DNA of 64,000 nucleotides from Chrysemys picta bellii (Eukaryota; Chordata; Testudines; Emydidae). The stretch spans positions 69,264,434 to 69,328,433 of the forward strand of contig NC_088794.1 in the NCBI RefSeq assembly GCF_011386835.1. Reading direction: 5' to 3'. The notes under the pieces are model-generated. The model was not told where the DNA came from. It did no database searches and was given only the letters and a program-made list of their open reading frames with translations. Below, piece after piece: positions 34,981-46,080 of the stretch. Each line of letters opens with the position of its first letter. Position 1 is the first letter of the stretch. The position numbers were made by a program, and so were the translations under genes.

Positions 34981-37103
34981 TAATTGCCAAAATTAGGCTA
35001 TCCCATCATTACATATGAGTTTGTAAGATAAATAGATGTTAGACACTTCAGATACATCCCTCCACATAGCAAAAAAAATCTACCCTGTGCTATATTTAAT
35101 TGAACTAACTCAGGGAAGGAGGTGTTACTGTATGAATTGATTAAAGTTATGGACAGTAAATTTGATGCCGTATTAATAAGGAGGTTTCAGCACAAGGGGA
35201 AAAATCAATTAGATCTTGTTAAAGATAATTAAAATGGATTTACTTTGGTCAAAGATTTGATTAAATGCAATTTTTCAGCATATTATCCTCCTTTGCAGGC
35301 TGGAGGCTCTGGAAAACAACCACAATGCCCATTTGCTGAATACTGGATCTGTCGGAGGGAAAAAATGTCATGCTTTAGTGGTGGAAATTTTAAAGTTATT
35401 TAAATCCGAACCTTCCCTATGATAACCTAAAAGGGTCTTTCTAAAAGGGACAAGTGGAAAACTTTGCTTGTTCTTCACTTTATGAATGATAGAGAGAAGT
35501 TTTTACAACAAATTAAGAGGAGGGAGGGATTGATGGATGTTTTCTTCTGGTAGTTCTCAATTCTTCTGTTTCTAGACTCTACTGAAGAAACAGGCTCAAA
35601 GATTTCATCTACTTTAAAAAAGTGAATGTATTAAAACAGGAGGCATTTCTGTCATCTTTTTTTCCGGCTAGGTTATACATCATTGTGGAGTACAGGAAAT
35701 AAGTCTTCACTGATTTAGATAACAAAATAAATCTCCCTATCATCCAAAAAATCCAGTCACTTCAGCTACATTTGACCAGAACTAAGAGGTTTAAGAGGAT
35801 TTAGAATTGACTGAAAACTCACATTTTCCTATTTTTTGGTTATTTCTATTGATTAGATAGATAGTGTAATGACAGTATTCAAACAAAATACAATGAAATG
35901 GTCCCTACTAACTTCCTCCAATGAAGGGCTGCCCTTTTATAGAAGTTTTTACCCAATATGCTTTTCTGGGATCTGTCTTAAGTCAGGGCAGAGCTGAGCA
36001 CCTCCACCCCTAAAGTGGACATTTTGTGAGTGACTCCTGCTTGTTGAATTTTCCTCCTTCCCCCAAGTACTAGCCCATATTTTGTTTTCTCCTTGTGATT
36101 TTCTTGAAGAGATGCCACAGTCTCACCATATGGTTTTGTGTACCATCACTGGTTAGAGATCAGATGGCAATACAGAACTGATTAGACAGCCCTCCCCTGT
36201 CCCCTCTGCATTTGTGGTGCAGGGATTGAATGGGGACTAGGGGGGCGTGGAAGATATTCTTTCAAGTTCTGCCCACAAACTCCATTGAGTTAGTCACCAA
36301 ATTGAGATACCACTCACAGTAGATTATGCAGATTGTCAAAATTTGATTTTGCATTCCCTGAGCTTGGATTTTCCTCTGTATAAATTATTCTTACCAATTT
36401 TCTCTTGCCATGAAATCAATCTTATTGTCAGGCCCCTAACTCTCTGCCACAACCATCATTGGGCATCTTTGGCAATCAGTAAAGGCTCTTTTACACTGGG
36501 TACACATCAGTGTAGTCACACCAGTATAAAAACCTACAGTATACGGCAGACATCACTGCATTGGATACATTCTGTCTGGATATTGAAAGTTGCTTCATGA
36601 AAGTGCTAGGCACTTACTATTTAAAAATTAAAAAATGGTGAATTCTGCAAACTTGGAATAGTGCAAGGAAGTAACCCTTGGCCATTAATGGCTGGTAGTT
36701 GGCTATCCTGAACTGAAGTCTAGATGACAAGAAGACTTCTCTCCCCAATAGGTCTAGGCACTTACCGTCTCGGTCTGCAGAAGTAGACTCGAAGTGTTGC
36801 TGTATAGTCTTTTCAGAAGCTGCTTGGACCACCGAAGAGTTGGGAGGGAGATTAAGAAAAAGATTCAGCCCCTTTAACCAGCACAACACATTTTCTTGCC
36901 CTATTGGAGGTGTGCCAAACAGCTCTAGCTGGCTCCAGTCACTGGGAGTGTTGTTTTATTGGATCCAACTGGGTGGAGGATGTCAAGAAGTTTGTGCTGT
37001 GATTCCTGAACCTCTTCAAAAGGAATCAGTGGTTCTCCAGCAACTCTACAAAAGATGATCCTGGAACTGCCTGAATTCATCAGGGAGAGAAGGAAACATA
37101 GGG
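34981..37103. other. Unassigned stretch, about 2.1 kb
   Basis: No gene or named repeat was recognised. Confidence 0.35.
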
Positions 37104-38293
37104 GTAGTGATGGGTTGGGTCACAGAAATCCCTTTGGGACTGCCACCTGATGTGCTGAGACTACCTTTTAGCCTGTTTTCCCTGGCAGCTTGGGACTTCA
37201 GTACCCTGTCTTGCTGAGCCAGACATGCTAGCCTGCTGCAAACACAGACCCAGGTCTGAACCACGTCCCCCAAAAGTTGCAGGCTATACTGAAAACAGCT
37301 TAAGAAGTGCTCCTGTCTCCAGCACCCAGATACCCAGCTTCCAATGGGGTACAAACCCCAAATAAATCTGTTTTACTCTGTATAAAGATTATATAGGGTA
37401 AACTCAAATCATTTGCCCTCTATAACACTGATAGAGAGATATGCACAGCTGTTTGCTCCCCCAGGAATTAATTACTTGCTCTGGGTCAATTAATAAGCAA
37501 AAAGTGATTTTATTAAATATAAAAAGTAGTATTTAAGTGGTTCTAAGCAATAACAGTCAGAACAAAGTAAATTACCAAGCAAAATAAAACAAAAACATGC
37601 AAGTCTAAGCCTAATACAGTAGGAAACTAAATGCAGGTAAATCTCACTCTCAGAGATGTTTCAATAAGCTTCTTTGACAGACTAGACTCCTTCCTAATCT
37701 GGGTCCAGCAATCACTCAACCCCATATTACTGTCCTTTGTTCTAGTTTCTTTCAGACATCTCTTTAGGGTGGAGAGGCTATCTTTTAAGCCAGCTGAAGA
37801 CAAAATGGAGGGGTTTCCAGGGCTTTATATAGTCTCTCTCTTGTGGGTGGAAACCCCTTTGTTCTCTGGTGTAAAATCCCTCAACAAGATGGAGTTTGCA
37901 GTCACCTGGGCAAGTCACATGTCTATGAATGATTCAGCTTTTTTTCAGGCTGACGCCATTGTTTACATGTTAGTTTGAACATTCCAAGGAAAGCTCGGAC
38001 GTGGATTGGCACCTCCCAAAGTCCACTGTTAGTTAAGTGTTTCTTGATTGGGCACTTACTGAGAATAGTCCTTTCTCAAGAAGCTGACCAAATGTTTCAC
38101 TGAGGCTACTTTGAATCAAACAAATACATAGCCAATATTCATAACTTCAAATACAAAAATGATACACATACAGACAGCATAATCATAACCAGCAAACTAC
38201 AACCTTCCCATAGACACCCTACTTGGCCTCCTCTGTCTGGTGCAACCATAAGACCCTGGTTACAACAATGTTCTATACAGTCACAGTTTGTCA
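37104..38293 (-). mobile_element. Solo-LTR-like element, minus strand (family 1)
   Basis: It is homologous over several hundred bases to 55404-56712: shared words include ccccaaataaatc, gggtaaactcaaat, agagatatgcacagctgttt, gctcccccagg, aagcctaatacag, tagactccttcctaa. On the minus strand it has a TATA box (tatataaagc, about 37830) and an AATAAA signal (37514-37509) about 310 bases downstream, the layout of an LTR with U3, R and U5. No retroviral coding region is attached with confidence. The right end is approximate. Confidence 0.68.
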
Positions 38294-38299
38294 ATAACT

Positions 38300-39915
38300 T
38301 CACAGAGATTACACCACTTTGTCCAGAGACAAACATGCCAGTCTTGATGGTTCTGGCAGTTCTGGTGCATTTTGTTCTTCCTCCTCTGAAGGATCTGGGG
38401 GGAGGTGGGAATCTGAGTGCCTCCCAGGGGAAGCAATGAGTGACTCCCCAACAGACCTGACCAGCTCTGCAGGGAGGTACTGGTCCTAGAACCCTCAACA
38501 CGGCCAGTAGGAAAGTTCAAAAGGGGGATGTAGAGACCAGAGAAAGGTTCAAAATGGGTGCCATCAGCTCCGACCTAAATGAGGAGGTTGGTCCCAAGAT
38601 GGTGCAAGTTTTTGAATGGCAGAGGATGCCTAGGATAAGGAAATGAAGGCTCCTTGGGGGGTTCAGTGTCTCCCAATGAGGACAAAGCAGATTCCTGTTC
38701 CAGAGGCAGTACTGTCAGTGCTGCTGGAGAGAAGCTGAATCTCAAGGAAAGAATATGGGTATTCTTCATGCTATTGACTTCCCAGGTGTTGAGACATCTA
38801 TGGAAAGGAATGGACCCAATGAAGAGGATTCTGGATCTAGGAGTGTGAAAATGTCCTGTGGAGCATCACAGAACCTATTTCTCTCTGGTGTGAGAGAGGT
38901 TGTCTGTCCAGACCATCGGAGCTGGAGAGGGTGCTGACAAAGACTATGCCACAGCTAGGCAGTGAATGGTCTTCATTAGTGCCAATGGATCACAAGGTTT
39001 GGGAGGGGCCCAGGATGATGGTACTGATGGATTGCATTATGGTACTGATAGCCCATAAACATAGATCTCTTTCTTGTCAAATCTCTGGAACTTACGACAT
39101 ACTAAATCCTCTTGGGCTGAGGTACTGGGCTTGCACAGAACTGTATCCAACTTCTTCAAAGTGGATTTTGAGGAAGACAGTCATGCATATAAGAGTGTTT
39201 CCTGCAATCCTAAAATGATCTCGCCAGGTGGTCTATGGAGGTAGGTTCTCTGGTGCCAGTGTCGGACTTAGCAGCAGGAGGCTCACTCCTTTCTGAGTCA
39301 GACTGATGTATGACTGTGGCGGGGGGGAATTTCCCTAGCTTGGGTCCGATTGAGGCTTCATGGCCTTTTCCATGAGGTGTTTTCAAAAGTGGAGTTCCTG
39401 CCCTTCTCGGGTACAGCTGGGGAACAAGCAGCAGATACTGCACCTCACTGCAATGTGAGCTTATGAGGCAGTACAGGCAGAGCTGGTGGTCATTGCTGAC
39501 CAAGAAAATCCCCCTCCCCATGGGCAGGGAGTGCAGAGTTTGAAGCCTAGAATCTGAGGCATAGTCTAGTACCTGCACATGGTACATGGTGGGTAGGAAT
39601 TCCCAAAGATTAATCTAGCACAAAAGCTATGAAAAGCCCCACAAAAACTATTTACAAAGCTAAATCTTATCTTAAGGGATGAAGCCAAAGCTACGGAGAG
39701 GTTCTGACACAGGCCATGCAGCAGTGAAAAGGAAGGAACTGGACAGGCTGTCAGCCTGTCTCACCTTTTATCCCCTGAGTTGGAGACACAAAGATGACCC
39801 AGAGCACATGTGGACCAATGGATGCTACTTTCAAATTCTCTGGCTCTGGGCACCTGGTGCTCATAAGTAACCCACAGTGGAATGCAATAGGGACATTACT
39901 CAAAGAAGAAATATT
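38300..39915 (-). pseudogene. Retroelement gag-like remnant (tentative)
   Basis: The minus-strand frame 39587-39210 gives NDHQLCLYCLISSHC followed by PRRAGTPLLKT and a Ser/Pro-rich tail, the look of the Cys/His segment found in some retroelement gag-like proteins (DIRS-type or similar). Further minus-strand frames down to 38300 are Pro/Ser-rich with stops. The end near 39895 (tagggacattactcaaagaa) also looks like a recurrent reptile repeat terminus. It abuts an LTR at 38293, but whether the two belong together is unknown. The assignment is weak. Confidence 0.35.
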
Positions 39916-41091
39916 GTTATACATCCAGATTTTCAAATACTTATCTGAGAAAGAGCCAATAAACTTCAGAAATTCATCCACTTTAGGGATGCATCACAGC
40001 TCTAAACATTTTAGTAACAAAAAACACATGCCTATATTGATTTAAACAAATTACACCACCTTATTCATGACAAAAGCAAAATGCATATGTAGAATTTCAT
40101 AAGCTACTGTTCAGCTCAAAACACCACTGTTTCTTTTCAGATTCAACCATTTAGTAGGTTCTGTACTATTACAGGATGGTAATCAAGAAACAAATTCAAT
40201 CTCTTTAGATTACACACTATCACTTAAGTATATTCAGTCCAAAATTAGTTCAACACATGGTATGGAGAGACCGTGATTGAACTTAAAACTGTACAGAAAG
40301 TAGTGCTGGTTGAACCTTGAAAGGTTAGCAAGTGGAGTTTGAAGGCTTACCAGAGTCTTTCCCAAGTTCATCTGAACCTATTTGGTTTATGAAATAAGCT
40401 TAGAAATCTCATAAGAACAGGATTTCCAGTGGTCTGTATTTCCAATGTGGCTGAAATCACGTGAGAGCATTTCTACTTCCAGTTCATTGTCATTTAACAC
40501 TGTTGATATGTTTGTGCTATTCCAGAGTCAGAGAAAAACAAAATGATCATATTTTGATCCCATTCACATCAATATAAAGCCAGAGTAAATCTGCCAATTC
40601 CAGTGGAGTTATACTTCTAAATCCCATTTACACTGGTATATACCTAGTGATTCTAAAGAAATGTCTCCAGTTTTATATCATTGTAAAAGATCAGAATCTA
40701 CCCACAGCCTCTACACCAAGGATCTTTCAATTTAGGAAGTGCAAATCTGCTCACAAAATTTATAAATAACAAAATAAAGTGCCTGAGCTGAAGTATTCAG
40801 ATTTGGATCCAAGGCTTTGGTTCTAAAATTCCCCACCATTCTGGAGTGTTTGGATTGGTTCAGGTCTGTCTCAACAAAAGTGCTGCTACATATTCTCAAA
40901 TCTTAGAATTTATTTGGCTTCAGTTTTGGCCAATAGTTCATCTTGCTTCTTAGTTTATCCAAGACAGTTCACCTATAAATCAATAATACATAGTAAATGC
41001 AGGCAGCTTGTGCATGTAGCTGAAGAGGGAATTATATATGCGGCTGATGTAGGAACAGGTTTCTGAACAGTTTACTGGAGATACTGCTGAA
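39916..41091. other. Mostly unassigned; weak palindrome at 40556-40645
   Basis: 40556-40645 (cagagtaaatctgccaatt, ccagtggagttatact, atttacactggtatat) may be a worn copy of the 'ggtgtaaat' palindrome. Nothing else. Confidence 0.3.
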
Positions 41092-41298
41092 TAAGGGCTT
41101 ATTTAGATGGAGAGTTTTGAGCAAACTGGAGCGCAAGGCTGCAGCACACTATCTGTGTGGATCCTTTTACGACAAAGGAGTAGGTCAATGCACTCTAGGG
41201 AACATTTAGTGTGCAGTAACAGGGTCCACACCGACAGTGCACTGTAGCCTTACGCCCCAGATTACTGCGCACTAAATGTTCGTCTAGGAAAGCCCTTA
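41092..41298. mobile_element. Short MITE with aagggctt termini
   Basis: The left end aagggcttatttagatgg and right end cgtctaggaaagccctt are inverted. Interior arms also pair (gaacatttagtgtgcag near 41200 with ctgcgcactaaatgttc near 41267). The flanks read aat on both sides, which would be a 3-bp duplication. Confidence 0.55.
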
Positions 41299-42189
41299 AT
41301 CACATGTGTGAAAGTTGCCTGTTACTGGAAAGTTGAATTGTGTGTCAAGGAAAGCCTTTTTAAACCTTTCCAAAGAATACACTTACACAACTGATGAGAT
41401 GCTTTCTCTGCTTTTTGTACTGGTCGATTCATAGTCTTGTTGCTTCGTGTTAAATTTGCCCCTTTTCCATCATGCATCAGAGGGCTTGTTTCTCAGCTGT
41501 CCTATTCCTTGTGTAGTCATCATCATCCATGCAGAGAGGGTGTACAGAACTACCAAATCAAAATGTTTTCCATTCATTTTCCATTTATCTTGCACTGGTG
41601 TAAGTAACTATGCAATGCCCTTTTATGTGCTGAGTAACTCATGTGAATGAGCACCATCCCTTTATCACTATTGTCCTTTTAAAATGCTAGACTCCTATTA
41701 TATTGCATTCATATGAACAAGATCAGGCCGGAGACCATTAATCTTATTGCAATAGGTGCACATGCACTTGTTCTGAGTAATTCAGACTGTAGTCCCTGCA
41801 TACGTTCCTAATGAAGTCTTTGTAGAGTATGAACAACTAAAGAAAATAAGACAAAATGAGGCTTGCCAGGATCTCTTTATTTCCTATACAATAGACTGTG
41901 GTTCTGTCAAATATTCCTCCAGGCTAATTATGGAGAAAAGCACACTGTACTATGCATGGTGCATTGGATCCTCAGCAATACATAAGCATAACTCCATTGA
42001 CTTAATGATGCTATGAAATTTCTACCCCCCTCAAGATAGAATCTGTGGAAGTTAATATTAATATAATTTAAAATGTGGTCCTATCTGTACATAGTCACAT
42101 CGTGTTGCCTCCAGCTAGACCACTTCCTAGAACAACTATTTACTTTCTGAACCTGCCTTTAACAGTCTGTTTTATTTTTTTCCTTCATA
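41299..42189. other. Unassigned stretch
   Basis: Nothing recognised. Confidence 0.35.
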
Positions 42190-42400
42190 CGTCGAGTCTA
42201 TGGCCAGAAAGGACCATTATTGATGATTTCATCTGACCCCCTATGTACCGCTGGCCAGAGAATTTCATCCAATCATTCCTGCACCAGGCACAATAGCATC
42301 TGGTTAAACTAAAGCACATCTTATTTAGAAAGACATTAGATCTTGATTTAGTGGTTAGAAGCATTGGAGAAGATGTGTTCCTTAATAGCCTTAATAAAAA
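42190..42400 (-). mobile_element. CR1 LINE 3' end, minus strand
   Basis: ggccagaaaggaccattatt, gatgatttcatctgacccc, agaaagacattagatcttg, atttagtggttagaagc follow the reversed CR1 tail. More diverged than the 34.6-kb copy. Confidence 0.75.
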
Positions 42401-43397
42401 ATATCACGACTGAGTATTATTATTTCTTTATAAATGATCTTCAGAAATGAAAATCAGTAATAGCTACTGTTAATGGGGCTTGTTAATTCAAGCATTTACA
42501 CAGAGCTTTTAAAACTTGTTTTGATTTTGATGTTGAGTATTTAAAGAGTCTTCTGTTTGTTCATACATTTTATGACTATCTCCATTCTCCTCCACAAATA
42601 AAGTGTACATATAAACCTACAGCTATGCAAAAAATGTCTGAACTGTTACTTTTTAGTCAGTCGTCTAATAATAATAAACAGAACCTTCTAATAACTGATC
42701 TTGTTTGGATTTTTCCCCTCCTATCTGAGATCTTTTATTATTGTAATTTAATAAAAATTCTGCCAGGAAATCTACTGCTGTATCTCTAGGACATGCCAAA
42801 ATATACCCTGAATTAATTACTCCAAGTATATAGGAATTGTGCCATCTTATGCCAAGACAGAACATATTTGGTTGTCTTTAAGCAGCTGTCTTCCTCTGAG
42901 TTTGGAAAGTGACTAGCACATTTTGGGTGCTGCTATAATCTATACAGAGACTGCAGCTATATATATATGCTGGAAAATGGTGTCACTTTCTGTGCCAAAC
43001 TGCAGAGACAGAAATGTACTGCAGTCTGCTTCAAAATTTTTGACGGGGATATCTCTGGGTCAAGGTATGTTTCTGCAAAGCAAAGCAGATTTTTGACAGT
43101 AGTGTATCTTCTTGCCTATAATAGAGTAATGTATCAAATTATTTGTTAAAGGATGCCATCTTTCCCAAGCTCACAGAAAAAGTTGCACCACTGAGTACAC
43201 AAATGAAAAACACAATTCTGAAGGACACAAATATGGAAAGACACTATGAAAGTGACCTTGCGGAACTTTCTGTTGAATTGAATGCTGTGTTACAGAAAAC
43301 TGAGGGAAGATAAATCTTCAAAGATGAAAAAGTGGCCTGATTCATTATTTTATGCAACTGAATTGCTTTCATTTATAAACTATCACACAAACAAATA
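42401..43397. other. Unassigned stretch
   Basis: The right part may include further decayed Penelope coding sequence, but no frame is convincing. Confidence 0.3.
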
Positions 43398-43595
43398 AGT
43401 GGACACAAATCAGACATCAAGAATTATAACATTCAAAAACCAGTAGGAGAGTACTTCAATCTCCCTGGACACTCAATAACAGACTTAAAAGTGGCAATTC
43501 TTCAACAAAAAAAACTTCAAAAACAGACTCCAATGAGAAACTGCAGAACTAGAATTAATTTGCAAACTGGAGACCATCAAATTAGGCCCGAATAA
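43398..43595 (+). pseudogene. Penelope-like retroelement, GIY-YIG endonuclease C-terminal remnant
   Basis: A 65-codon frame between stops reads SGHKSDIKN..., KPVGEYFNLPGHSITDLKVA, then ILQQKKLQKQ. The 'GH..DI...PV.EHFN.PGHS..DL.V.IL' pattern is the C-terminal part of the GIY-YIG endonuclease domain at the end of Penelope-like polymerases. The upstream reverse transcriptase is absent. The frame ends at a TAA at 43593 before the usual final helices and is read through by nothing recognisable. The fragment directly precedes the 3' tail at 43600-43978, which fixes the identity of the short foldback repeats at 23.6 and 55.8 kb. Confidence 0.78.
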
Positions 43596-43599
43596 AGAC

Positions 43600-43978
43600 T
43601 GGGAGTGGATGGGTCACTACAAAAACTAATTTCCCCCTCCTGATACTCACACCATCTTGTCAACTGTTTGAAATGGGCCACCTTGATTACATTGGCCTCA
43701 TTAGTACTACAAAAGTGATTATCCGCCCTCCCCCCCCTTGGTATTCACCCCTTCTTGTCAACTATTGAGAATAGCCCACTTCCAGCTTAATTGAATTGGC
43801 TCATTAGCACTGACCCCCCACTTGGTAAGGCAACTCCCATCTTTTCATGTGCTGTGTATTTATACCTGCCTCTGTATTTTCCACTCCATGCATCTGATGA
43901 AGTGGGTTTTAGCCCAAGAAAGCTTATGCCCAAATAAATTTGTTAGTCTGTAAGGTGCCACAAGGACTCCTCATTGTT
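43600..43978 (+). mobile_element. Penelope-like element 3' tail
   Basis: This is non-coding sequence following the endonuclease remnant. It contains two related stretches (tcttgtcaactgtttgaaat near 43654 and tcttgtcaactattgagaat near 43752), then gtgctgtgtatttatacctg, and the terminal block catctgatgaagtgggtttt, aagcttatgcccaaataaat, ttgttagtct, aaggtgccacaaggactcc shared with the other Penelope-derived repeats. Confidence 0.72.
43894..43934 (+). ncRNA. Hammerhead-ribozyme-like core (plus strand, mutated)
   Basis: CTGATGA, extra A, stem GTGGG...CCCA with loop, GAAA, then GC-TTAT-GC. The closing C of helix II is A and the cleavage-site U is C in this copy, so it should be inactive even if the motif is genuine. 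Confidence 0.3.
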
Positions 43979-45489
43979 TAAGCTATCACCTACTTATTGT
44001 AAGTACCTTTTTAATTTACATTGTTCCAGAGGAGTAATTAGAAAACTTTAGATGGTCAAGATGAGGTATTTTACAAAATAGAGTGGCAAACAAAAGGATT
44101 TTTAAAATCTGGAAAATATTGGAATAAATATAATCTGAGAAAAGAATGTAGATATGGCCAGGTTCATCAATATATTCACAAGTCTCTGGAACACAGAAGA
44201 CTCTGTTGTGATGCTTTGCCAATGAGCTGCAGCCTCCATTATTATCACTTTTAAAATCTAGTGATTTCCAGGAAACTGCTGCCTTGTTAAATTATACATG
44301 CATTTTGCATGTCTTAAATCTCACTTGCTAAGTATTTTGTACTTTGATTATTGGGATACATGAAAAAATATCAACCTATTCCAATTAGATTTGTTGTAAA
44401 AAGTTTAATTGAAGTTCTATGGCTGCTTTGCTTTGAGTCAGTAAAACATATATTTCTAGCAGTGTTAAAAGGTGCTTGAAACATTTTCCAGGAAAAAATA
44501 ATATATTTACACATCCCTGGGTAATAAACACATCAGGAAAGCGTGCATGAATCACACCAATCCATTTAAAGATGTTCTACCCTATCTATAAACATGAAAT
44601 TCATCCGAGAATCTTAAAACGTTTTATGGATATTTCTTATATAAAAAATGAGACAGTGCTGGAAAGAGGGACAGAATCCAGGTATCTTGGCTTCAAGGGA
44701 CCTGCTGTAACAAAACCTGAGCATTAAAAAATGTAAGAATATACCATATTAAAAGGCCCTCCAGCCAAGTCTTTGATACATTTCATACTCATGGAGCTTC
44801 GAAGCTTCTTATTTGCTTTGTTGCCTTGTGTTTGAAATTGAGCGTACTGCTGCTATTAGGAATAAGTGCTCCTATGTGGTGTGGTTGCAGCGGAACAGTT
44901 TAAATAGTCAGCCAGTTTAAACTAGCAAAAAGCAGCTTAAGTCAACTGGGAACATGTGTTTGGAGAAACTGGCTGTTACTTTTTAAATAGTACATGTCCA
45001 TGGTTTGGGGCATAAATAGAAAGTAGTGAAGGGGAGGAGCTGAATTGATCTGGTTTGTATTTTTCGGGAGGCTTGAGGTCCAGAAGCTAAAGCTTTCAAC
45101 CAAAAAAGTCAAGCAAAAAGCATCTCCAAAATTTAAACTGACTGCAAACCAATCCAGTGGTGTCTGTCTGCATCTGCAGACAACCCTAAACAGCTCTAGA
45201 TGTTGACTCTGAAACCTAATGGTGGCATAAAGATAAAAATGCCAGAAAGAGAGATGGTTATGAAGATCTGCACAATCAACTGAGTGGGATTTGATGTAAG
45301 TATCTAGTAGCCAGAGATGGGGAGTAAAACTACTTAAATTCCTCATTACACCATTGACTTCTTGTAGTGGCATAATAAATAGGAATGAAGATGGAGTGAG
45401 TGTAATTTTCATTTCTTTCTGGATGTTTGAAAACAAGGATTGGTATGGGAGTCAGCTGCCATGGGAGGGGATATTATAAACCTGTCACT
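43979..45489. other. Unassigned stretch
   Basis: The minus-strand frame 44942-45436 (164 codons) is the longest unexplained frame here. It has no recognisable motif and unremarkable composition. Confidence 0.3.
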
Positions 45490-45499
45490 TTGAAATGGA

Positions 45500-45600
45500 C
45501 CCAGACAGGGCAGGGGCGGGGACTTGGGGGAAGGGGGTGGAATGGGGGTGGGGTGAGGGCAGTGCAGGGGTGGGGCCAGGAGCAGGGGGGGTCAAGCACC
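45500..45600 (+). repeat. G-rich tract, possible quadruplex
   Basis: Between 45508 and 45591 the plus strand has at least ten runs of three or more G with short spacers (ggggcggggacttggggg, aagggggtgg, tggggtgaggg). It abuts the MITE fragment that follows. Confidence 0.65.
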
Positions 45601-45621
45601 CACCAGGCAGAGGGGAAGTTG

Positions 45622-45719
45622 CAGTAAATAGATCTAAGTACGTCAACTTCAGCTTTGTTATTCATGTAGCTGAAGTTGCTTAACTTAGATAGATCTCCCC
45701 GGGTCTAGACAATGCCTTA
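45622..45719. mobile_element. Partial hairpin-rich MITE
   Basis: It keeps the hairpin caacttcagctttg...catgtagctgaagttg and the right end gtctagacaatgcc followed by TTA. The left half is missing and replaced by the G-rich tract. Confidence 0.65.
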
Positions 45720-45784
45720 AAATTGTATCAGAGCTGGATGAACAGCTTGGGTATCTGAAAATGTTAAGCACATGAGTTCCTGCC

Positions 45785-46080
45785 ACAAATATCAGATCCC
45801 CATTATGCTAGGTGATGTACAAACATAGTAAGAGAGCTTATGCCCCAAATTGCTTAGTCTAAATAGTCAAGACAGTCAGTCAAAGTATAGAAGAGAGGAA
45901 TTATCCCCATTTTACAGATGGGGATTTTCAAAAAGCATTACCAATCACCCACTGGGTGATAGATGCTTAGGTACTTTTGAAAATCCCAGTAGGCACCTAA
46001 ATACACTTTTAAAAATCTGTGCCAGTGCTAGGAACTGAGCCCAGATCTCATGAGTCTCAAGTACTTTCCTTTCTTTGTCA
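45785..46080 (+). repeat. MIR SINE interrupted by a palindromic repeat, with an older repeat at its left
   Basis: 45785-45865 (cattatgctaggtgatgtac) resembles an ancient LINE 3' end in reverse. 45890-45920 (attatccccattttacagat) and 46022-46075 (aggaactgagcccagatctc) are the two halves of a plus-strand MIR. Between them, 45918-46020 is a gattttcaaaaagc...gcttaggtacttttgaaaat palindrome, which therefore seems inserted in the MIR. Confidence 0.55.

Noticed and set aside
37104..39915. Complete endogenous retrovirus on the minus strand
   Set aside because: Only one LTR-like unit and a weak gag-like trace were seen; no polymerase or envelope and no second LTR.
44942..45436. 164-codon minus-strand open frame, among the longest in the window
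   Set aside because: No motif, signal peptide or family pattern was seen, no promoter or splice context, and its length is within chance for 64 kb of AT-rich DNA.
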